A stretch of DNA of 64,000 bases from Neobacillus sp. DY30 (GCF_030123065.1 NZ_CP126093.1:1554001-1618000); one strand, 5' to 3'. Shown: positions 6,600 through 18,091, numbered from the stretch's first letter. Made by a program: numbers and translations. The notes: generated from the sequence alone by a model not told the origin.

Positions 6600-9194
6600 A
6601 TGGATTTAAGTCGTATGACTGAAAGGCTGCAAAAGGGAATTTTTGATGGTCAATCTTTAGCAGTAAAAAACAATCATCAAGAGGTAGATGAACCGCATCT
6701 ATTCTTAACATTACTTCGACAAGAAGATAGCTTATTAAGAGCAATTTTAGAGAAAGCAGACATACGAACGGAAAACGTAGAAAAAGCGTTACAGGCTATC
6801 CTTGATAAAAAACCACAAGTTACAGGAACCGGTGCTGAAACAGGAAAATTATTCATCACTTCAAAGCTTCAACGACTGTTTGTGAGTGCTGAGGAGTTTG
6901 CTGCCAAGTTTACCGATGACTTTATATCGATTGAACATATTTTATTAGCCGCTAGTTATGCAAATGACTCGGAAATGAAGAAAATAGTAAAATCTAATGA
7001 AAAAACTCCGGAAAATATCTTAACGGCAATTAAGGAAATAAGGGGGAACCAAAGAGTGACATCACAAAATCCAGAAGCAGTTTACGATGCACTTAATAAA
7101 TACGGAAGAGACCTTGTAGCTGAAGTGAAAGCAGGTAAACTTGACCCTGTTATTGGAAGAGATGCAGAAATTCGTCATGTTATTAGGATACTTTCTAGAA
7201 AGACCAAAAATAATCCTGTTTTAATTGGTGAACCAGGAGTCGGGAAAACGGCGATTGTGGAGGGACTTGCTCAGCGCATTGTCAGAAAGGACGTTCCTGA
7301 GGGGCTAAAAGATAAAACGATTTTCTCGCTAGACATGAGTGCATTGATAGCAGGGGCAAAGTTTAGAGGAGAATTTGAGGAAAGATTAAAAGCTGTATTG
7401 AATGAAGTGAAAAAAAGTGAAGGACAAATTTTATTATTCATTGATGAGCTGCACACCATTGTCGGGGCAGGAAAAACAGATGGTGCTATGGACGCGGGGA
7501 ATATGTTGAAACCGATGCTTGCTCGCGGGGAGCTTCACTGCATTGGGGCAACGACTCTTGATGAACATCGAAAATATATTGAAAAGGACCCTGCCCTTGA
7601 ACGAAGATTTCAGCAAGTACTTGTTCAAGAGCCTAATGTGGAGGACACGATTTCTATTTTACGTGGTTTAAAAGAAAGATTTGAGGTCCACCATGGAGTT
7701 AAAATCCATGATCATGCACTCGTTGCTGCAGCAACCTTATCAGACAGATATATTACAGATCGCTTTCTTCCGGACAAAGCCATTGATCTAGTGGATGAGG
7801 CATGTGCGCTTATTCGAACTGAAATTGATTCAATGCCTACAGAACTAGATGAAGTAACGCGAAGAGTCATGCAGTTGGAAATAGAAGAAGCGGCCTTGAG
7901 AAAAGAGCAGGATGACGCGAGTAAAAAAAGGTTAGAGACATTATTAAAGGAGCTTGCTGAATTAAAAGATCATGCTAACCGCATGAAAGCTCAATGGCTT
8001 CATGAAAAACAAGGGATACAAAAATTGCAGGAAAAGAGAGAACAACTTGAAAAACTCCGAAAAGAATTGCAGCAGGCTGAAGATAAATATGATTTAAACC
8101 GTGCAGCAGAACTTCATCATGGTCAAATTCCTTTGGCTGAAAAAGAATTAAAAGAACTGGAAACAGCAACAGCGAATAATGAAAGACTGCTCCGCGAGGA
8201 AGTTACTGGTGAAGAGATATCGAATATTGTTTCAAGATGGACAGGAATACCCCTTTCTAAGTTAGTCGAAGGTGAAAGGGAGAAACTGTTGAGATTAGAA
8301 TCAATCTTACATGAGCGAGTTATAGGGCAAAACGAAGCGGTTCAATTAGTAGCAGATGCAGTTTTGAGGGCACGTGCTGGAATCAAGGATCCAAACAGAC
8401 CAATCGGTTCTTTCCTCTTCCTGGGTCCAACAGGTGTTGGTAAGACAGAACTTGCTAAAGCGCTGGCAGAGGCACTGTTTGATAGTGAAGAACAAATGAT
8501 TCGTATTGACATGTCGGAATATATGGAAAAACACGCCGTTTCAAGGCTGATTGGTGCTCCTCCTGGGTATGTGGGTTACGAAGAAGGCGGGCAACTAACG
8601 GAGGCTGTACGAAGAAGACCGTATTCCGTTATTTTGATGGATGAAATAGAAAAAGCGCATCCAGAAGTATTTAATATTCTTCTGCAGGCACTTGATGATG
8701 GCAGAATTACAGATTCGCAAGGAAGAATAGTCGATTTTAAAAATACAGTCATTATCATGACATCTAATATTGGTTCTCATTTCTTATTGGAACGAAATGA
8801 AAATGAAATTGAAATTTCCGAAACAACAAGGGAAAAGGTACTAGGACAACTAAAGAGTCATTTCCGGCCGGAATTCTTAAATAGAGTGGACGAAACCATT
8901 CTATTTAAACCATTATCTTTAAATGAAATAAAAGATATTGTAGTAAAAATGATGAAGGAACTGCAGAGCAGATTGAAGGAACAGAATATTGAAATCACTA
9001 TTACTGATAATGCAAAAGAATTCATTGCGGTAAATGGCTTCGACCCTATATACGGTGCCAGACCATTAAAGAGGTTTATTCAACGTAATATCGAGACAAA
9101 AATTGCAAGGGCTATTATTGCAGGTAATGTTCACGACCACTCCGTCGTCCGGATTACAACTGACAGTGGGGAATTAACCATCTCTATTGATTAA
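6600..9194 (+). CDS. clpB: ATP-dependent chaperone ClpB
   Basis: Hexameric AAA+ disaggregase that works with DnaK to rescue aggregated proteins. The 864-residue protein has two N-terminal Clp repeats (about 1-145), NBD1 with Walker A GEPGVGKT near residue 210, a long coiled-coil M domain (about 405-525), and NBD2 with GPTGVGKT near residue 609, plus a C-terminal small domain. It lacks the IGF-type ClpP loop typical of ClpC/ClpX, as expected for ClpB. ATG 6600 is preferred (AGAGGTG upstream); a longer frame starts inside the promoter. Control by CtsR is indicated. B. subtilis itself lacks clpB. Confidence 0.97.
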   Translation: MDLSRMTERLQKGIFDGQSLAVKNNHQEVDEPHLFLTLLRQEDSLLRAILEKADIRTENVEKALQAILDKKPQVTGTGAETGKLFITSKLQRLFVSAEEFAAKFTDDFISIEHILLAASYANDSEMKKIVKSNEKTPENILTAIKEIRGNQRVTSQNPEAVYDALNKYGRDLVAEVKAGKLDPVIGRDAEIRHVIRILSRKTKNNPVLIGEPGVGKTAIVEGLAQRIVRKDVPEGLKDKTIFSLDMSALIAGAKFRGEFEERLKAVLNEVKKSEGQILLFIDELHTIVGAGKTDGAMDAGNMLKPMLARGELHCIGATTLDEHRKYIEKDPALERRFQQVLVQEPNVEDTISILRGLKERFEVHHGVKIHDHALVAAATLSDRYITDRFLPDKAIDLVDEACALIRTEIDSMPTELDEVTRRVMQLEIEEAALRKEQDDASKKRLETLLKELAELKDHANRMKAQWLHEKQGIQKLQEKREQLEKLRKELQQAEDKYDLNRAAELHHGQIPLAEKELKELETATANNERLLREEVTGEEISNIVSRWTGIPLSKLVEGEREKLLRLESILHERVIGQNEAVQLVADAVLRARAGIKDPNRPIGSFLFLGPTGVGKTELAKALAEALFDSEEQMIRIDMSEYMEKHAVSRLIGAPPGYVGYEEGGQLTEAVRRRPYSVILMDEIEKAHPEVFNILLQALDDGRITDSQGRIVDFKNTVIIMTSNIGSHFLLERNENEIEISETTREKVLGQLKSHFRPEFLNRVDETILFKPLSLNEIKDIVVKMMKELQSRLKEQNIEITITDNAKEFIAVNGFDPIYGARPLKRFIQRNIETKIARAIIAGNVHDHSVVRITTDSGELTISID

Positions 9195-9203
9195 GGAAAT
9201 CAA

Positions 9204-9233
9204 AAAGGTCATCCGTTATTGGATGACCTTTCT
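9204..9233. terminator. Terminator after clpB (possibly bidirectional)
   Basis: AAAGGTCATCC (9204-9214) and GGATGACCTTT (9221-9231) form an 11-bp stem. The preceding A-run would also serve yjzD on the minus strand. Confidence 0.85.
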
Positions 9234-9241
9234 TACACAAT

Positions 9242-9427
9242 TTAATGTTTTTCAACAGGATCATTAGGAAGTACTGCCGTTGCAATAACAACCAAAATGA
9301 AAATGCCAATAGAAACCATGGCCCCAGATTGGAAGTCGAATACTCCTCCTTCTGTCATTGAACTAACTACATATGAAAGCATTTGCACTAAAACAAACAC
9401 CCAAAAAAAAGTCCAAAAATATCGCAC
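9242..9427 (-). CDS. yjzD: YjzD-like small membrane protein
   Basis: A 61-residue protein with two hydrophobic stretches (about residues 3-20 and 34-53) and a short hydrophilic C-terminus. Size, hydropathy and position between clpB/yjzC and yjaU fit the YjzD family. No function is known. The gap from 9428 to 9652 holds the divergent promoters. Confidence 0.75.
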   Translation of the reverse strand: MRYFWTFFWVFVLVQMLSYVVSSMTEGGVFDFQSGAMVSIGIFILVVIATAVLPNDPVEKH

Positions 9428-9652
9428 TGTCTTTCACCTCTACCCTATTTTTCATCTCTAATAATATTACCATATGCTGCTGAAATAATAAAAGCAAAAG
9501 TTGAAATACACTGCCGCGAAGGATGAAGGAGATGACTGGACATCACCCTAGTTCTAACAATAAAAACCCAGTCCAATTAGGCTATATTCCCTTTCAACTC
9601 TTGTGAAATCACATACAATATTTTGAGGAAATATGTAAAAGGAGATTTAGCG

Positions 9653-10375
9653 ATGGAGAACCGGAATTTTCAGATGGATACCCAGTGGAATATCATCCAT
9701 TACCCTGAAAAGCCCACAGGTTTTGGAATTTTAATAATTGGAGATGAAAGGCATTTTGTTGACGAAAGCAAATGCTTTTGGACTCAGAATGAAGGTAGAC
9801 TGTCCATAATTAACCAGTTGAAAGAATCAGGATATACTATTTTTTCCTCAAATTTGTATGGGCGAAACTGGGGAAGTGACCATGCTGTAGAGCTTGCGCA
9901 AAGGCTGTATCAGCAAGTAATTAGAAGTGAAATTCTTAATAATAAAGTTCATCTAATAGCTGAAGGCATGGGGGCGCTAGTGGCTGTTAAGCTAATGGAG
10001 AAAATGCAGGGGCAATTAAGGTCAGTTGTTTTATTAAATCCGATAATTTCTCTTAAAAAACATATCGAACTTGAAAAAGAACACAAGTTTTTCTATAAAA
10101 AGCTAATAAGAGAAATCACAGCTGCCCATAAAATGGACCAAGTCACGCTGGAACAAGAACTTCAGGGTATGGAAGATGAGAATTTATTAAATAGGGATAT
10201 TCCAATTAAGATTATCCATGTAATGTCCAGTGGTAAAACCTATAATCAATCAAAACAACTGCAAAAATTACTCGCGAATACGGATATTAGTCCCACATAC
10301 ATTGTTCCGGAAAAGAAACAACAGCTTGGTAATATGATGAAAAAGTTTTTTAATCAGTTTGAAAAGGTGTTATAA
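9653..10375 (+). CDS. yjaU: YjaU-like alpha/beta-fold hydrolase family protein
   Basis: A 240-residue protein of alpha/beta-hydrolase architecture. The usual nucleophile elbow region reads LIAEGMGALVAV, i.e. G-x-G-x-G around a Met rather than a Ser, so catalytic serine chemistry is doubtful. Start ATG 9653 follows AAAAGGAG (9637-9644) by 8 nt; an upstream TTG lies before that RBS. It is followed by yjaV, as in B. subtilis, where these genes precede med-comZ; med and comZ are absent here. The precise role is unknown. Confidence 0.72.
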   Translation: MENRNFQMDTQWNIIHYPEKPTGFGILIIGDERHFVDESKCFWTQNEGRLSIINQLKESGYTIFSSNLYGRNWGSDHAVELAQRLYQQVIRSEILNNKVHLIAEGMGALVAVKLMEKMQGQLRSVVLLNPIISLKKHIELEKEHKFFYKKLIREITAAHKMDQVTLEQELQGMEDENLLNRDIPIKIIHVMSSGKTYNQSKQLQKLLANTDISPTYIVPEKKQQLGNMMKKFFNQFEKVL

Positions 10376-10458
10376 AAACCTTCCTCCCCTTGAGAGATAT
10401 AATTTTGCACAGTACCGCATAGGATTCACTAATGAAGCTTGGGGAGGCAGGAATAGTA

Positions 10459-11277
10459 ATGGACAAGGTCGTTATTATTGGCGTATTTGACTTTGTGAAT
10501 TTTCATCTATGCAAAGCATTACTTGATAAAGGTATTGACGTAAGCGGAGTACCACTTGAGGATGAAGAATACGAGGATATGGTAAATGAAAAAAGATTAG
10601 AAATTGGGAGAAACGCTAACTTTACTGAGGTTTCATTAGAGGAACTTTTAAATCATTCTTCTGAATATGAGACAATTGTACTCTCGGTTTATGACCTTTA
10701 TATGAGACATAAGGAAGATTACTTACTAATAGACCATTTGATGAGCAAACTAATCAGCACGAACAACTGGGAAAATATCGTGATACTAGTTCCGAGTCAA
10801 TTGTTAAAAACTGAAATTGATTTGAAGGCAAAGGTTGCAATTGAGAATTTCTTTAATAGGGCTTTTGCTCAGAATAAGAATTGTAATTTACTTTATCTAC
10901 CAACAGTCTTTGGACCTTGGCAGCCAGAAACCTTTATATTTCAATCCTCAATTCTAACGGAAATGAATAAAGGTAAGCCTTTTAAAGGATTGCGTGAGGA
11001 AACAAGTGATGCACTATTTGTTGAGGATACGGTGAAATCAATTATAGAAATCATTGAAAACAAGGAGCCTGGAAGATATCTTCTACAAAGTGGAAGGAGC
11101 AAACAATGGGATTTATGTGCAGCTCTCCTTCAAATAAACGAACATGGTTTAAGCAATCGTATACTAGAAATAAAGGAAGAGGATTTAACCAAAGTAATTG
11201 TTAATAGCACCGTTCCATTATCTGTGGCGTTGACAAGGCAAATAGAACATACCCACCGCTTAAATGATGATAAATAA
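10459..11277 (+). CDS. yjaV: YjaV-like NAD(P)-dependent epimerase/dehydratase-type protein
   Basis: A 272-residue protein with a Rossmann-like start (KVVIIGVFDFVNFHLCKALLDKG) in which the glycine-rich motif is degenerate, plus the LPTVFGPWQ segment typical of extended SDR epimerases. The YxxxK catalytic pair is not obvious, so this may be a non-catalytic family member. ATG 10459 is chosen: GGGGAGG and AGGA lie just upstream, while an earlier in-frame ATG at 10432 precedes those sites. It forms a likely operon with yjaU and ends at a strong terminator. Confidence 0.72.
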   Translation: MDKVVIIGVFDFVNFHLCKALLDKGIDVSGVPLEDEEYEDMVNEKRLEIGRNANFTEVSLEELLNHSSEYETIVLSVYDLYMRHKEDYLLIDHLMSKLISTNNWENIVILVPSQLLKTEIDLKAKVAIENFFNRAFAQNKNCNLLYLPTVFGPWQPETFIFQSSILTEMNKGKPFKGLREETSDALFVEDTVKSIIEIIENKEPGRYLLQSGRSKQWDLCAALLQINEHGLSNRILEIKEEDLTKVIVNSTVPLSVALTRQIEHTHRLNDDK

Positions 11278-11279
11278 AG

Positions 11280-11304
11280 AAGCTGCCGTATACCACGGCA
11301 GCTT
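11280..11304. terminator. Terminator between yjaV and the convergent small gene
   Basis: AAGCTGCCGT (11280-11289) and ACGGCAGCTT (11295-11304) form a 10-bp perfect stem with a 5-nt loop. It overlaps the stop of the minus-strand gene. Confidence 0.85.
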
Positions 11305-11530
11305 ACTTTTTCTTCAAAAATCCTTGTACAAATGGGTAAACCATTTCAAATATTGGTTTTAAATTTTGGGAGGATTCCCTTAATTTACTTACATTTTCTA
11401 TTATTGATTCAATATCTAGAGAAGAAGGATTCAGCTGTGGACCATTATCCCGATTACCCTGTAAACTACCTCTTCTATCACCAAACATCATTCTTGAAAA
11501 GCGGTCATCCCGATAATTTTCTTTTCCCAT
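11303..11530 (-). CDS. Hypothetical small protein
   Basis: A 75-residue soluble protein, basic and Asn/Arg-rich at the N-terminus (MGKENYRDDRFSRMMFGDRR), with a helical C-terminal half ending in FLKKK. I do not recognise a family. ATG 11530 has GGAGGGG 8-10 nt upstream; a longer open frame further upstream has no RBS. It lies where B. subtilis has yjzB near fabH, but resemblance to YjzB was not established. Confidence 0.7.
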   Translation of the reverse strand: MGKENYRDDRFSRMMFGDRRGSLQGNRDNGPQLNPSSLDIESIIENVSKLRESSQNLKPIFEMVYPFVQGFLKKK

Positions 11531-11643
11531 TTTTCTGCCCCTCCGTATAGTATGATTCTCCTTTAGAGTATGTATTTTATGAACAAATGGTATGGACATC
11601 AGCGGGGGAGGTTTATTTAATTGTTGCTTAAATAACCTTTTAT

Positions 11644-11672
11644 TTGATAAAATTAGTACCAAGTCATAATAA
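11644..11672 (+). promoter_or_regulatory. fabH promoter with FapR-like operator
   Basis: TTAGTACC-A-AGTCATAA at 11653-11669 has a perfect left FapR half-site and a degenerate right half (5 of 8). It sits between a -35 TTGATA (11644-11649) and a -10-like TAATAA (11667-11672), the location expected for malonyl-CoA-responsive FapR repression. Confidence 0.65.
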
Positions 11673-11710
11673 TTGATAATAATAGATTAATCATATAAGG
11701 GGATGATTCC

Positions 11711-12643
11711 TTGAACGCTGGAATTGTTGGAATTGGAAGGTATTTACCAGAAAAAGTCGTTACAAATGCAGATTTAGAAAAAATAATGGATACATCAGAT
11801 GAATGGATTCGTACACGCACAGGCATTGAAGAACGCCGTATTGCAGATGATAATACTAATACTTCTGATATGGGGTTTGCTGCGGCTCAAAAAGCAATTC
11901 AAGATGCAGGTATTAGTCCCGAAGATATCGATTTAATTTTGGTCGCTACCGTAACACCGGATCAACCATTCCCTTCCGTTGCTTGTATGCTGCAAGAACG
12001 ATTAGGTGCTAAAAAAGCTGCTGCGATGGATGTCAGCGCAGCTTGTGCGGGTTTTATGTATGGTATTATTACGGCAAAGCAATTTGTTGAATCAGGCGCT
12101 TATAAACATGTTTTGGTGGTTGGTGTAGAAAAACTCTCAAATATAACCGACTGGAATGACCGTAACACTGCAGTGCTATTTGGTGACGGCGCAGGTGCAG
12201 TAATCGTTGGAGAAGTTTCTGAAAATAGAGGGATTCTTTCCTTTGAATTAGGTGCAGATGGCACGGGTGCAAAGCATTTATATCAAGATGAGTATATTAT
12301 TATGAACGGACGGGAAGTCTTTAAGTTTGCTGTGCGACAGATGGGTGAAAGCTGTATCAACGTTCTCGAAAAAGCTGGGCTGACAAAAGAGGATGTAGAC
12401 TTCCTTATCCCTCACCAAGCCAATATTCGTATTATGGAGGCTTCGAGGCAAAGACTTGAGCTTCCGGTAGAAAAAATGTCAAAGACGGTGCATAAATACG
12501 GGAATACTTCAGCTGCTTCTATTCCGATTTCCATTGTTGAGGAAATTGAGGCAGGAAGAATTAAAGACGATGACCTCATTGTTATGGTCGGCTTTGGCGG
12601 CGGACTAACGTGGGGTGCCATTGCCATTAGATGGGGTAAATAA
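11711..12643 (+). CDS. fabH: Beta-ketoacyl-ACP synthase III FabH
   Basis: Starts type II fatty acid synthesis by condensing a branched or acetyl acyl-CoA with malonyl-ACP. The 310-residue protein has the Cys-His-Asn triad: Cys in SAACAGF (about 112), His in IPHQAN (about 235) and Asn in YGNTSAAS (about 265). The start is TTG 11711 with AAGGGG at 11697-11702; the nearby ATG is out of frame. It is followed 48 nt later by fabF, forming the initiation/elongation operon seen in B. subtilis. Confidence 0.97.
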   Translation: MNAGIVGIGRYLPEKVVTNADLEKIMDTSDEWIRTRTGIEERRIADDNTNTSDMGFAAAQKAIQDAGISPEDIDLILVATVTPDQPFPSVACMLQERLGAKKAAAMDVSAACAGFMYGIITAKQFVESGAYKHVLVVGVEKLSNITDWNDRNTAVLFGDGAGAVIVGEVSENRGILSFELGADGTGAKHLYQDEYIIMNGREVFKFAVRQMGESCINVLEKAGLTKEDVDFLIPHQANIRIMEASRQRLELPVEKMSKTVHKYGNTSAASIPISIVEEIEAGRIKDDDLIVMVGFGGGLTWGAIAIRWGK

Positions 12644-12691
12644 AGGGAATAGTTAAATATATAATGAAGTGTATTAAAGGAGATGTCTTAT

Positions 12692-13933
12692 ATGGATAAG
12701 CGCAGGGTTGTGGTTACAGGTTTAGGAGCGGTTACCCCGCTTGGTATCGATGTTGAAACAACATGGAAAGGGATTATTGAAGGAAGGTCTGGGATTGGCC
12801 CTTTAACACGAGTGAATGCAGATGAGTATCCTGCAAAAGTGGCTGCACAGATTAACGACTTTAATCCTGAATCCTTTATGGATAGAAAAGATGCTAGAAA
12901 AATGGACCGCTTTACTCAGTATGCTGTTGCTTCAGCACAGATGGCAGTTGAAGATGCAAAATTAACGATTACGGATGAAAATGCGCATCGTATTGGTGTG
13001 TGGATTGGTTCCGGTATTGGTGGAATGGAAACATTTGAAGAACAATATGAAATCTTTCAAAAAAGAGGTTACCGCAGGGTAAGTCCCTTCTTTGTACCGA
13101 TGTTGATCCCTGATATGGCAACTGGTCAGGTTTCAATAACACTTGGAGCAAAGGGCTTTAATTCTTGTACCGTAACCGCATGTGCAACAGGAACGAATTC
13201 AATTGGTGACGCGTTTAAAGTCATTCAGCGTGGCGATGCGGACGCGATGATTACCGGTGGAGCAGAAGCGCCAATTACAAAAATGTCAGTAGCCGGCTTT
13301 TGTGCGAATACCGCTCTTTCTACAAACCCTGATCCAAAGACTGCCAGCAGACCATTTGATAAAAACCGTGATGGCTTTGTTATCGGTGAAGGTGCAGGTA
13401 TTATTGTTCTAGAAGAATTAGAACACGCATTAGCACGCGGTGCAAAAATTTATGCGGAAATCGTTGGTTATGGTGCGACAGGTGATGCGTATCATATAAC
13501 AGCCCCAGCCCCTGGTGGTGAAGGCGGTGCCCGTGCAATGAAAATGGCCATTGAAGACGCTGGACTAAATATTGAAGAAATTGATTATATTAATGCTCAT
13601 GGAACTAGTACTGAGTATAACGACAAATTTGAGACGCTTGCTGTGAAAGAAGTTTTTGGGGTCCATGCATACAAGCTGGCAATGAGTTCCACAAAATCAA
13701 TGACCGGTCATCTTCTTGGGGCAGCGGGTGGTGTTGAAGCAATCTTTACTGTCCTTGCGATGAAAGATAGCATTCTCCCTCCGACCATTAATTATGAAAC
13801 GGCAGACCCAGAATGTGACTTAGATTATGTCCCAAATAAAGCTCGTCAAAAAGAAATAAAAGCAGCCATGAGTAACTCTTTAGGCTTCGGCGGACATAAC
13901 GCAACAATCGTCTTCAAAAAATACGAAAAATAA
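12692..13933 (+). CDS. fabF: Beta-ketoacyl-ACP synthase II FabF
   Basis: Elongation condensing enzyme of type II fatty acid synthesis. The 413-residue protein has the Cys-His-His triad: Cys163 in TACATGTNS, His near 302 in NAHGTST and His near 339 in [13 protein letters not shown] 12692 has AAAGGAG (12676-12682) at 9 nt; an earlier in-frame ATG at 12683 abuts that RBS. Probably cotranscribed with fabH; a terminator follows. Confidence 0.97.
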   Translation: MDKRRVVVTGLGAVTPLGIDVETTWKGIIEGRSGIGPLTRVNADEYPAKVAAQINDFNPESFMDRKDARKMDRFTQYAVASAQMAVEDAKLTITDENAHRIGVWIGSGIGGMETFEEQYEIFQKRGYRRVSPFFVPMLIPDMATGQVSITLGAKGFNSCTVTACATGTNSIGDAFKVIQRGDADAMITGGAEAPITKMSVAGFCANTALSTNPDPKTASRPFDKNRDGFVIGEGAGIIVLEELEHALARGAKIYAEIVGYGATGDAYHITAPAPGGEGGARAMKMAIEDAGLNIEEIDYINAHGTSTEYNDKFETLAVKEVFGVHAYKLAMSSTKSMTGHLLGAAGGVEAIFTVLAMKDSILPPTINYETADPECDLDYVPNKARQKEIKAAMSNSLGFGGHNATIVFKKYEK

Positions 13934-13938
13934 GCGGG

Positions 13939-13972
13939 CTGACCAGGATAATACACCTGGTCGGCTTTTTTC
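13939..13972 (+). terminator. Terminator after fabHF
   Basis: GCTGACCAGG pairs with CCTGGTCGGC, with an 8-nt loop and a T-run. Confidence 0.9.
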
Positions 13973-14051
13973 TTTTAGTAGGACAACCAACTCGAACCAC
14001 TTTTCATATCATTCATAATATGTAAAAAATGATATGGTATGGAGTGAGGGT

Positions 14052-14861
14052 ATGGGCATCATTCGAACAGATAAGTGGCTGGAGGAGGATTTTGATTCTC
14101 CGATAAAAATATGCGAAAAGCTGCTCCCTGTTTTCAAGGGTCAAAGTGCTTCAAAAGTCTATAATCAATTAACTAATTACGGGATGTACCGAGCCTCCCA
14201 AAGAACCAAGGAAATTTTCAAAACTATGAAGGAAAAAAGGATTTGGGAAGAAGTGGATGGTGTTTTTCAGGAATATAAGAGGAAATGGGAGGGTCCTGAT
14301 ATTCCTATCTATCTGTTTCCTATTGGACAAAATAGAAGTTTCTTTTTCAGACAAGAGGAAAAGGTGAAAGGCGGGGTTTCTTATCCCGATAAAATGTTTT
14401 TGTTTCTTTCCGACAGCTTAACACTACAAGAGTTAGAGGCGTTATTTGTTCATGAATATCATCACATCTGCAGGTTAAATAAACAAACTAAGAGATTTGA
14501 CGATTATACATTGCTGGATTCAATCATTATCGAAGGGCTCGCCGAATACTCTGTTTTGGTTCATTGCGGCAGAAACTATTTAGCGGATTGGTGTACGATG
14601 TATTCAGGAGCAGAACTAGATGATTTGTGGAGAAGATTTTTAGAGGACAGCTTAGACATAAAAAAAAGTGATAGGAAACATGATGACCTGTTGTATGGGT
14701 CGGGCAGGATTCCTAAATTACTTGGATATGCTGCAGGTTTTAAAATTGTTGAAGAGTATTATCGCCAAAATCATTATTCTACAAAACTATCCTTTACAAT
14801 GCCTGCAAAAAAGTATTTAATGACGGATGATAACCATACTAAAAGAGGCCGAAAAAAGTAG
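14052..14861 (+). CDS. yjaZ: YjaZ-type DUF2268 zinc-metalloprotease-like protein
   Basis: A 269-residue protein with an HEYHH zinc-binding motif near residues 134-138 and a downstream EGLAEY segment that could give the third ligand, typical of DUF2268 putative Zn-dependent proteases. No signal peptide is evident, so it is probably intracellular. Substrate unknown. ATG 14052 follows GGAG by 8 nt. Its position after fabF matches B. subtilis yjaZ. Confidence 0.85.
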   Translation: MGIIRTDKWLEEDFDSPIKICEKLLPVFKGQSASKVYNQLTNYGMYRASQRTKEIFKTMKEKRIWEEVDGVFQEYKRKWEGPDIPIYLFPIGQNRSFFFRQEEKVKGGVSYPDKMFLFLSDSLTLQELEALFVHEYHHICRLNKQTKRFDDYTLLDSIIIEGLAEYSVLVHCGRNYLADWCTMYSGAELDDLWRRFLEDSLDIKKSDRKHDDLLYGSGRIPKLLGYAAGFKIVEEYYRQNHYSTKLSFTMPAKKYLMTDDNHTKRGRKK

Positions 14862-14970
14862 GCTTTTTTTTTGTGTACTTCACAAAGAGTATTTGGTTCT
14901 TAAGGAATAAATTAACTTATGTCTGCCCATACTGATTGACAAACAGTTTCTTGAAGTGAGGGGTTGTACA

Positions 14971-15717
14971 ATGTTGTATCTTCATGATGTTTGGGTAAAT
15001 TGGTTTGAAGGTGAAGAAAACGGATATAATGTGTGCCACTTTCATGAATGGCGCAAAGATGACGGTGTAGAGTTGTTAGACCAAGCTCCTTTGTTAAAAG
15101 TAGAACCGATTCTCTTTAACTATATTGAGAACGATCTCTCAGAATTACCTCAACAGCTTCTAGATGATATTTTTCAAAAGGCATATTTAAGGAAAAACCA
15201 TGAAAGAGTTCAACTTGAATATTGTTTTGTGGTTACAGATGGGGTTGGAATCTTAGCAGTTGATACAATAGGATATTCCATACCGATTAGGAAGAGCAGG
15301 CTCATACCGAGGCAAGAGCAGCTTGTCTACGAAATGATTGCCAATCATGATGCAAAAAAATATCATTTTCAACAGAATTCAGTGGATAAGGATTTTCATA
15401 TATTATCACCTGAGCCAGAATTAATGACGGGATTAACGCGAAAAGAGCGTCAGCTAAAACAGCTGTTATTTATGGCACTTGATCAATTACATACATCTAA
15501 GAACGAAGCAGAAGTGCGCTATTGGTTCACTGAATGGTGTCCAGAGCGTTATTCGGCAATTCAGGAATTGAATTTTGAGAAAGCATGGGAGCAGTTGTTT
15601 GAGGAGACGAAATACGGTTGGTCTAAAAAACATGAAACATTTTGTGAGAATTTAATAAAAGGTCAGCCATTTTTTGAAAAGCTATGGGAAATGGAGCACG
15701 GCCCAAAAGTAAATTAA
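14971..15717 (+). CDS. yjbA: YjbA-like (UPF0736/DUF3603) protein
   Basis: A 248-residue soluble protein beginning [19 protein letters not shown], characteristic of the Bacillus YjbA family. Function unknown. ATG 14971 is preceded by GTGAGGGG at good spacing. It lies between yjaZ and trpS as in B. subtilis, but the app and opp oligopeptide transporter operons that flank it there are absent. Confidence 0.87.
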   Translation: MLYLHDVWVNWFEGEENGYNVCHFHEWRKDDGVELLDQAPLLKVEPILFNYIENDLSELPQQLLDDIFQKAYLRKNHERVQLEYCFVVTDGVGILAVDTIGYSIPIRKSRLIPRQEQLVYEMIANHDAKKYHFQQNSVDKDFHILSPEPELMTGLTRKERQLKQLLFMALDQLHTSKNEAEVRYWFTEWCPERYSAIQELNFEKAWEQLFEETKYGWSKKHETFCENLIKGQPFFEKLWEMEHGPKVN

Positions 15718-15718
15718 A

Positions 15719-15757
15719 AACAGGTCACGGAAGTTCATAACTTCCGTGACCTGTTTT
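15719..15757. terminator. Bidirectional terminator between yjbA and trpS
   Basis: A 17-bp perfect stem (AACAGGTCACGGAAGTT and its complement) around a CAT loop, flanked by A- and T-runs. Confidence 0.92.
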
Positions 15758-15758
15758 G

Positions 15759-17050
<1,292 letters not shown>

Positions 17051-17060
17051 ATTTAATACT

Positions 17061-17089
17061 ATTATAAATAATTGTATATTGGGAATCAA
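17061..17089 (-). promoter_or_regulatory. Sigma-A promoter of the trpS T-box transcript
   Basis: On the minus strand, TTGATT (complement of 17084-17089) and TATAAT (complement of 17061-17066) are separated by exactly 17 nt. Confidence 0.85.
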
Positions 17090-17101
17090 GTCAACCAAAA
17101 C

Positions 17102-17287
17102 TTACTTCTTCTTCCCGCCAACGGTTTTCCATCCTGTTTGGAATCTTGCGCTTTGGTCAACGAATTCAGAGCGTTTTTTTCCGCCAAAAACTTTTTCACC
17201 GAAGCCATTCGTCACTACACCCATAAATGCAGTTATCCCGATAATTAAAATCGCAACCATCGATAAATCAGCTATGTATCCAACCAT
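17102..17287 (-). CDS. Hypothetical small membrane protein
   Basis: A 61-residue protein with one N-terminal transmembrane segment (about residues 5-28) and a basic, Lys-rich C-terminal half ending GGKKK. ATG 17287 is preceded by GGAGG at good spacing, which supports real translation. I do not recognise a named family. It lies upstream of the trpS promoter on the same strand. Topology with a cytosolic basic tail is inferred. Confidence 0.72.
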   Translation of the reverse strand: MVGYIADLSMVAILIIGITAFMGVVTNGFGEKVFGGKKRSEFVDQSARFQTGWKTVGGKKK

Positions 17288-17475
17288 GAAAATACCTCCA
17301 TAATCAAATCAAAAGTTATAATCAACTGTTTGTTTATTTCCCCTAATTTATATTTTATAAGAACTTGAGCGGTATTAAAAGAGGTAAAACAATAAAAACA
17401 TTAAAACTCGCACAAAAATGAAGGCGTTTTCAATAATTGAGGTTTAATTGAGAATCTTTCCGGGTATAAAATGGA

Positions 17476-17501
17476 TGAAACTTTTTTGCTATTTATTCGT
17501 C
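17476..17501 (+). promoter_or_regulatory. ECF sigma (SigW/SigM/SigX-type) promoter upstream of spx
   Basis: TGAAAC (17476-17481) and CGTC (17498-17501) are separated by 16 nt, a perfect match to the Bacillus ECF consensus. It lies about 195 nt before spx. In B. subtilis the SigM/W/X promoter serves yjbC-spx; yjbC is absent here, so the promoter would drive spx directly. Confidence 0.75.
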
Positions 17502-17611
17502 TAATATAATGAAAAATAAAATAGGCTAAAAGTTTGACATTTAATAAATTTTGAAAAAAGGATACCTTTTTTAGAAACAGTGGTGTATAATTAATGATAT
17601 AAATTACTTAT

Positions 17612-17626
17612 TTATAATAATTTTAA
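17612..17626 (+). promoter_or_regulatory. PerR-type operator upstream of spx
   Basis: TTATAATAATTTTAA differs from the Per box TTATAATNATTATAA at one position. It lies 70 nt before the spx start, in keeping with PerR control of spx in B. subtilis. A TATAAT at 17586-17591 just upstream may be its -10. The rest of the 408-bp gap (17288-17695) shows only AT-rich sequence. Confidence 0.7.
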
Positions 17627-17695
17627 ACAAGAATAATTACTTTGATAGATTTACTATAGATTTGGATAGTAATTAAAAGAGGAGTGTGGAGACAA

Positions 17696-18091
17696 ATGGT
17701 AACATTATACACTTCACCAAGTTGTACATCATGCCGGAAAGCAAAATCATGGTTAGAAGAACATGAAATTCCATATACTGAAAGAAATATTTTTTCTGAG
17801 CCGCTATCAATCGAAGAAATTAAAGAAATCCTTCGCATGACTGAGGATGGTACAGATGAAATTATCTCTACAAGATCAAAGACTTTTCAAAAGTTAGATG
17901 TAAACTTAGATACAATGCCGCTGCAGGATCTATTCGAATTAATCAAGGCAAATCCTGGATTGTTACGCCGTCCAATTATTATTGATGAAAAGCGTCTGCA
18001 GGTTGGGTATAATGAGGATGAAATTCGACGGTTCCTCCCAAGAAGAGTACGTACTTTCCAATTAAGAGAAGCACAGCGTATGGTTAATTAA
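17696..18091 (+). CDS. spx: Global transcriptional regulator Spx
   Basis: ArsC-like protein that binds the RNA polymerase alpha C-terminal domain and switches transcription during thiol/oxidative stress. The 131-residue protein has the redox CxxC switch (C10, C13 in [13 protein letters not shown]), the RPI motif (LRRPIIID) and the long C-terminus recognised for ClpXP degradation through SpxH. ATG 17696 follows GAGGAGTGTGGAG; an in-frame upstream GTG overlaps the RBS. Its adaptor SpxH and the ClpC adaptor MecA are encoded nearby. Confidence 0.97.
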   Translation: MVTLYTSPSCTSCRKAKSWLEEHEIPYTERNIFSEPLSIEEIKEILRMTEDGTDEIISTRSKTFQKLDVNLDTMPLQDLFELIKANPGLLRRPIIIDEKRLQVGYNEDEIRRFLPRRVRTFQLREAQRMVN

